From the NCBI GenBank assembly GCA_023374045.1, contig CM041779.1, forward strand, positions 145,019,485-145,083,484: DNA of 64,000 nucleotides, read 5' to 3'. The position numbers and the translations under genes were made by a program. The DNA comes from Limonium bicolor (lineage: Eukaryota > Streptophyta > Magnoliopsida > Caryophyllales > Plumbaginaceae). Position 1 is the stretch's first letter. Every line of letters starts with the position of its first letter. Below, piece after piece: positions 57,488-64,000 of this stretch. Below the pieces are notes generated by a model that made no database searches, had not been told where the DNA came from, and worked only from the letters and a program-made list of their open reading frames with translations.

Positions 57488-60400
57488 TGTAACACCCCAT
57501 CCAACAACAAACACACAATAACAATCTGCAGCGGAAACTCAACTCATCACATTACTTATTCCAATGGTGTTACACGCCGTTAACCACCCACGTGGCTAAC
57601 AAGGCTAATACATGTACATTTGTATCGGTCTGATGGACTAGATTCCCGAGCAACTACACAATGCAATCCTCATTCCATTTCCAACATTTATTATATACAT
57701 ACATCCTCACTGTACCGAGTATTTACAAACTACTGCCGATAACAATCTCGGTCTTACTACGCCTATCATACTCATGCCATTTAATGGCTACCCATGTATA
57801 ACATCTGCCCCGTCCTACTCTCGAACGGCTTCCAGCTCTCCGTACCTGAAATAGGAAAAGAAGAGAAAGGGTGGCCCCCAAGGGGCTCAGCACCTTTGCT
57901 GGTATGGTAATCCCGCAGCCCGCATGCTACCGGGCCACGCACAACTAATTGTCGTCTTAGCATGCAGTTGATTATATTTAAATCATGCATACAACCATAG
58001 TCATACAACACATAACATTTCGCCTCAACGGGCTCAACCTATAACCAACACATCCATACCTAACCAACCATCCAATGATTCCTTAAACCCTAGAGTGGCT
58101 CTCCTCTAGAACGGAGCTACTTCCTTAACGAATGACGTGTACCCATTAATCGGGTTATCCTTAAACGCCTCTTGTCACAACTGGGATTCATTTCCATGAT
58201 CCACATATTCCATAACATACAACATATCTCATTCCTTATATGACAAACATAACAACCTTTCTGGTTTCTACATACACATGATAACCTCACCATCATTCTA
58301 AACATCCAATATGTATATATATACCTTAGCATAGCAAGGGAATTTGCATAGCACCATAACATTACATAACATCATAAATTCGGTTCTCACAAGGAACCTT
58401 CCATCATAGTTAGTCCATACCATGAGCATAGAGATTGTTGCCAAACTCATACCAAGCTCGTTAATTACCTCATCACCATCCTGTTATTTGAACGGTTGAC
58501 TTAAACCCAAGGTGTGTCGGATATAGTGATCCCAAGCACACCAAACAACAGTATGCCCCTATGGCCCGACGTGAGTCAGTAAACTAGCTTTGGATAAGCT
58601 AAGGGAAGGTTGAAACCAAATTGGAATACCACCTAAACATACACCAAGGGAGCCGAACTGGATATGATAACGACCCCCATCCATCACACGCGTGGCCGGA
58701 AACAATCCGGACTCCTCACCCCCCATTAGCCCATAGACTCTTATAAATAAGTAGTTAGAGATCCATTACGGAGCCTACCACAACCACACACCATACGGTA
58801 TCATAACCGAGTTAAGCACACAAGGGAGGAGAGAGTCATACATTCACATACAAACATCACGCACCAACATCACATAACCAACTCACGCATAGCCGTGGTT
58901 AGAACGTTCCTTAAGTCGGAAACGTTGTTACCGGATACCGTTCTCCTACGTTTACCTAATAGAGGTTAACTAGCCCTTCAAGCGCATTCGAGGTTACCGG
59001 TATCGGCACGTAAACATACAATAACAATAACGACTGTAAACTCGTTTCATGATTTATCTCATAACGTGGCAAACATACAGAAAAACACATTGGCATACAA
59101 GCCGGTGTAATCCGGTAGGACACAGGTTGCAAGAAAACCATACCTGTCACCGGAGTCCACTTTACCACGTCACCTTATGTTCCTCGAGCAATTCTCGAAC
59201 AACTGTTAACATCACATGTGTTTTTATTAACAACAGGGTTTGCTTGATTATTTAAAGTCAATGCTTAATTTTTCCCCGTTAACTTAGTTACATAACTTTA
59301 CATTTTTAACATGTTTTACTCTCACATTCTAATACAATTTTTAACCCACTTTATTGTCATTAAAACTCACCTAACATGTCCTTAACATCCTCATAACATC
59401 ATTACCTACCAATCCCCATCATCACATATGATTTCATAACCTTAAACCATGTTTTTGGTCCGACCGACCCACCGTCCGACCCACATCTGGGTCGGTCCAT
59501 TACAGACCCCTTTTACTTCCTTATAATCATGCCCGTCCGACCCACGTCCGACCCACCATTCTGGGTCGGTCCATGTGCGAACATTTTCCTTCCTTTGAAA
59601 CTTGACCGACCGACCCATGTCCGACCCAACCTTCTGGGTCGGTCCATTACCGAACATTTCCCAACATCTTACAGAGGCTCGACCGACCCAAAAACTGGGT
59701 CGGCCCCTGGGTCGGTCGCCTCCTAAACCTACCCAAACTTTGCCAAATCTTCACCAAACTTCTCCTAAGACCTCTTAATGTGTTCTAACATTATTTGGCA
59801 CTTCAAACACACCCTTAAGATATTCTTAAACACTCACAATACTATTCTTTCCTAACTCCTTAAACCTTTACTTATCTCCACAAAATTCCTAACACTTGTA
59901 ATGTTTTCTCCTTATGATTCCTAGGTGGCATTTCACCTATAATGACCACAATACCAAGGTGTTTCCTCTACACCTTATCATCATCTCTCAACTTCTTTTC
60001 TTACTAACTAAATCTCCTTTTCACAACTTCTTAAAACTCCTTACTCAAAACCTTACCTAAACATCATTTATTCTTTGAACACCAACATTACCTAAACCTT
60101 AAACAACTTCTCCAAGACTTTGATACATTCACAAAACACCCATTGAATTCCTAGAACTTCCAAGACAACACCTAAATCCTTGCATCACTCCAAACCCCCT
60201 TAATACATGTTTTCTTCACAAGTAAACATTCATTCACTTTTGACCCTTCCTAGTTCACCAAAACTCACTTACAACACTTAGAACTTCTCACACATAAAGC
60301 ACTACATCACAATATAGTGCATAACTTAAATTGCTTGGCACTTAGGCCCTTAAATGCATGGCTCTTAGGCCCTTAAATTGCATAAACCTTAAACACTGAA

Positions 60401-62033
60401 TTTCCCACATAATAATGCCTTTGACCTGCAAATACACCCAACAATACATATTCCTTTAATAAACTCCTTGAGAGCATTTTACTAGCTCATTTACCCTTTG
60501 CTCTTTAGGTAGTTTTAACAAGCATTATAAGCTTATTTCTCCTAAGGCATCAAACCACATTGAGATAGCTTGTTTACCTCTTTTCCTCACAAACTTCTTT
60601 CTTGTTTCCTTACAAAACCGGTAGGGCATTTGGTTCCTTGCCAACAACTAAACAATATACCAACATTGAAATGAGTATATAAGCTTTAAGCTTTATCTCA
60701 TTGTAAACCCTAGTTACATATATTATCTTAAGGTATTAACATGATGGTTTTACCTTGGAATGGAAAGAGAGCTTGAATATATGTCAAGAGAGGACTCCTC
60801 CTTGCCCTTGGAAGGTTCAAATGAAGCTAAAACAAGCAAGATAAATACACCATGGTGAGGTGAATTTTCGGACAACACAAAACATGAAGGAAACTTGATT
60901 TTTCTTTGAGTTTCCTTACCTTGAAGCAAAGGAGAATGTCAAGGCATGAAAAGATGAGCTCAAGCTCTTCCCATGGAGGTTTCTCTTGGCACCGAAATGG
61001 AGGTTTTGAAGTTTTGAAAGGACAAGATTGTAGAGCTTGGCTTAACTAAGAGAATGGTGGTCTTGAAATTGAATTTGGACCATGGAGCTAGGAGTTACAA
61101 GCATTCAAAGATGGAACTTCCATGGTGGTAGTAGCATTACCGAGAGAGAGCAAGAAGAAGAGAGGAAGAAGGAGAATGGGACCGTGTGAAATGAGAAGGC
61201 AAATGAGAGAATGAGGTTTGCTTTTGCTTTTAGAAGATATTTGTACTAAAGTGTATAGTAACTTTTGCTTTATCATTTAGTTAACTCATTGTTTGTGTAG
61301 GTGTGGTGAGTCACTAAGGAAAACCGGCCCCAATATAGTTAGAAGGGTGTTTTGGTCTTTGTTGACCAACTTAATCACTTATAACATTATATGTTACAAA
61401 CTAGTTATAAAAATCACTATTCACCAATAACAAGGCACATAGAAGTGAAATTTTTGATTTCCCATTGATATAGCCACCCAAATGTGATACTATATAGTAC
61501 ACATGTTAATTAAAGAGTAATGATGGACATTTAGCCATTCAAAACTCATTTACAAGACAATTTTTCAAAAACGTGCTTTAAGACTTCTTAAAGCACATTT
61601 TGTGTTTTAACTTGTTTTCAAGCTTGGTTTTCTTTAGTAATTGATTTAATATGTCCATTAACATATAAATGAGGCATAGGTATGACCATTAGGTCTTATA
61701 CACATTTATCCCAAGCTTAGAGCACATTTTTGCTCTTATTGACCTTAAGGTATTTATTTGTGTTTTGTTTGGTTTCATTGTCTACCAAAGTTTCCTAAGG
61801 ACTTAATTAGCCTTATAAAGTCATAATTAAATGTTATTAAGTCTTGGTAGGCTCTTTGGGTCCTAACCAAGTTCACTCATAGCTTAGAGCATGTTTTTGC
61901 TCGTACTGTGTCTTAGTGCTTTATTGCACTTTACTATATTTTAAATTGTCCACTGATGTTTCTAAGGCACTTTTTAGCCTTTACATGCCATAGTTTGATA
62001 TTTAAACAACATACCAAAGTTTGGGGTATTTCA
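57488..62033 (-). repeat. 5' LTR of the 13.85-kb element
   Basis: 4546 bp, nearly identical to 48184-52703, ending GGGGTATTTCA. It contains the palindromic array 59455-59720. Small open frames are shared with the other LTR and are not protein-like. Confidence 0.88.
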
Positions 62034-64000
62034 TTTTTTAAGAAATTTTACTGTATTTAATTATGTTTAATAACTTTTAGGCATAACCACAACTGATATA
62101 CGGTTTATAAAATAAAGTGTTTTCCTTTATTTATAATATATTTATACGTATACCTATATTAGAATTTAATTAAGACGTCCCCTATGTAGCTTATTGTATT
62201 TAAATTATCTTATTTCTTCAACATTTATCTGCATTCCATGTATGTTTCCTAAGGTATTTCTTTTACTATATCTTAGGATACTAGCTCTTATAATATTTAG
62301 TTAATATAAGTGTTGTTTTATTAGCTCCCTATTTTACTCTAAGTTACTACTTTATTCCCTTTTTATATATGTGAATATATATATATTCCTAGTTTTGATT
62401 AAGAATATTAACTCCCATATAAAATATTAAATAAGATGTAGAATAATTAAATTCCTTGATTTAACATAAGTTTCTATTTAAATAAGTATATACACATATA
62501 TGTAAATAATTTCACCTCTCTTAAAAGATATTACCCAAAACATTTATAAACATACTGTTATAAAATGTTAATTTAGTTTTCCTTATCTTACCCAGCTTAC
62601 AAGTTTATTAACAAACCATACTTTAATTTTTGTTACATTAAAAACCATATATTATAAGTTATTCTTATGAAAAACTCATAAACACAATTTTTAAACCCAT
62701 TTACCATAGTCCAACAATTCCCAAATTCAATATACAGTAACTATAACATTTTATACATATTATAAAATTTTTATTTCATAAAAATATCTTTTTAAATTAA
62801 CCAAATAATTCCATAAAACCCGTAACTTGCAAAAATCATAACTTACGTTTAAAAACTCCAAAACCATATTAATTTACATCAAAATAAACTAGATTTTATA
62901 AGGAATCTATGGTTAAAATTTCAAGTCAAAACACATTCGGGAAGGCCATTAACTAAATTCAACAAGTTAGAGCTGAATTCTGAAATATAATAAAACTTAA
63001 AACACTCCTTATTAACCACGATCTAATCTCGACCGTCCAATTCTTTAAAACCCGATCGGACGGTCCCTGAACCTCTAGTTCATCAGCGGATACAATTCGA
63101 AACCCGAGTACTAATCTCTCGATTTCTCTCAATTCACAGAACCAAATTCGTTGATTCTTGTTTCTATGGTTTCGAAATTCAATTCCGGTTTTAATGATAC
63201 CAAATTCGCTAGCTAACATGCGGGATTCATCGGTTTTCGATTCTGGTTCGAGGTTAGGGTTTAGTTCGGGTTTCCGAATACTAATCTCACCAATTCACTC
63301 AATCTAACGCTTAATTGATGCAATTGGAACATGGTTTTGACCGATAATGTAATATAGATTAGCAAGGACGAAAGAATTTGAAGAAAAACTTACCAGAATT
63401 GCACAAACGAGATGAAATCGATTTCGGTTTTCTGGGAAAAATTTCAAACTTGTCTGTTCAGGGTGCCAACTTTGCAGATGTATAATTTACAGTACAAATC
63501 GAGTTAAAACTTGTTATTGGGCTTAATCTAAAGAGGAAACTTAACTCTACACAATGATAGCAAGAACTCACCATAACTTGCACTACACAGAAAGAAATCG
63601 GAGCTAAAAGTTACGAGTTTATACCTTGCGTTTTCTGGAAAAATCAATGATTTTATGTGGTGACGAATCCGAAACTTTAGACACCTCGCTCTTCCAAACG
63701 GTTGGGAATTGGCTTTGGTCATCAACATGAAAGTTGTAGAGGGATTAGAGATCTACAAAACTAGCTAAAGAACACGAAATTTGGCTGAGAAACGAAGAAG
63801 TTATGGCGAGAGGAAGTTTACCTGCTCAACTGATTTTTCTGGAAAACTGGTTATAGTTTTGCGGGTAGGCTACTTTGGAATGAATTTCCGGTTGATTTAG
63901 GATGAAATAGGTTTAGTGTGAGTTATGGTTGTAAAGAGGAAGTGTAGGAGAAGACAAAAAAGAAGACGGCACTCAAAAATTCCAAAAGATGAGAAAGTTA
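62034..64000 (-). mobile_element. LTR3, second part, running off the window
   Basis: The sequence resumes TTTTTTAAGAAATTTTACTG exactly where LTR3 stopped at 48183 and follows LTR1 from about 22772 onward. The end of LTR3 and the right target duplication lie beyond base 64000. Confidence 0.88.

Larger units (their letters stand above)
48184..62033 (-). mobile_element. Complete non-coding LTR retrotransposon (LARD-like), 13.85 kb
   Basis: Two LTRs of 4520 bp (48184-52703) and 4546 bp (57488-62033) differ by only a few bases and small indels. They enclose about 4.8 kb. The minus-strand primer site TGGTATCAGAGC (57471-57482) and polypurine tract (CTTTAAGGGGGGGTAGAT, about 52704-52721) give the orientation. 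Flanks CTTTT and TTTTT form an imperfect 5-bp duplication in a T run of LTR3. No gag, protease, RT or integrase is visible inside. The size and LTR proportions resemble the large retrotransposon derivatives (LARDs) of grasses. The near identity of the LTRs implies a recent insertion. Confidence 0.85.

Overview
This window looks like plant (probably eudicot) nuclear DNA made almost entirely of transposable elements. I see no single-copy host gene. The evidence for a plant is: Ty3/gypsy elements with a chromodomain, initiator-Met and Asp-type primer-binding sites, a CACTA DNA transposon with a Ulp1-type protease, a TRIM element, tRNA-derived SINE-like sequences, and short GT-AG introns. Much of the sequence is AT-rich, and there is one 500-N scaffold gap (17263-17762).

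Layout. (1) 1-7391: the 5' end of a minus-oriented LTR element with an Asp-type primer-binding site at 5873-5890 and an LTR of about 1.5 kb to its right. The interior to the left has no recognisable gag or pol; it holds short tandem repeats, a TTGGGCC-rich stretch and two tRNA-like sequences. (2) 7617-8060: a 55-bp tandem repeat. (3) 8150-17067: a 488-bp direct repeat flanks a TRIM element. The TRIM is split by a 4.4-kb solo LTR, which is split by a 3.1-kb solo LTR with perfect CAAAG target duplications, which contains a SINE-like sequence. (4) 17763-21100: the 3' part of a CACTA transposon with a multi-exon transposase/Ulp1-protease gene and a striking terminal foldback. (5) 21181 to the window end: two tandem Ty3/gypsy chromovirus copies sharing their central LTR (LTR1-internal A-LTR2-internal B-LTR3), all read on the minus strand. 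Copy B is interrupted by a 4.6-kb solo LTR (39089-43691). LTR3 is interrupted by a complete 13.85-kb non-coding LTR element (48184-62033) with 4.5-kb LTRs.

The main discovery is in region 5. Both chromovirus copies carry, between gag and protease, an AlkB-type 2-oxoglutarate/Fe(II) dioxygenase closest to the plant ALKBH1-like group (HxD motif, FDIC, a YHGV third-ligand motif, an RLNLT-type C-terminal motif). The gag-pro region also contains short GT-AG introns whose joins keep the frame. The last gag exon can splice in the same phase either to the dioxygenase exon, giving Gag-AlkB with its own stop, or past it to the protease exon, giving Gag-Pol. This suggests a retrotransposon that uses alternative splicing to choose between a nucleic-acid demethylase fusion and its polymerase. 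Both copies now carry frameshifts or stops, so activity would come from relatives elsewhere.

The non-coding 13.85-kb element shares LTR termini, the initiator-Met primer site inside a hairpin, and the polypurine-tract hairpin with the chromovirus. It may be a non-autonomous partner of that lineage.
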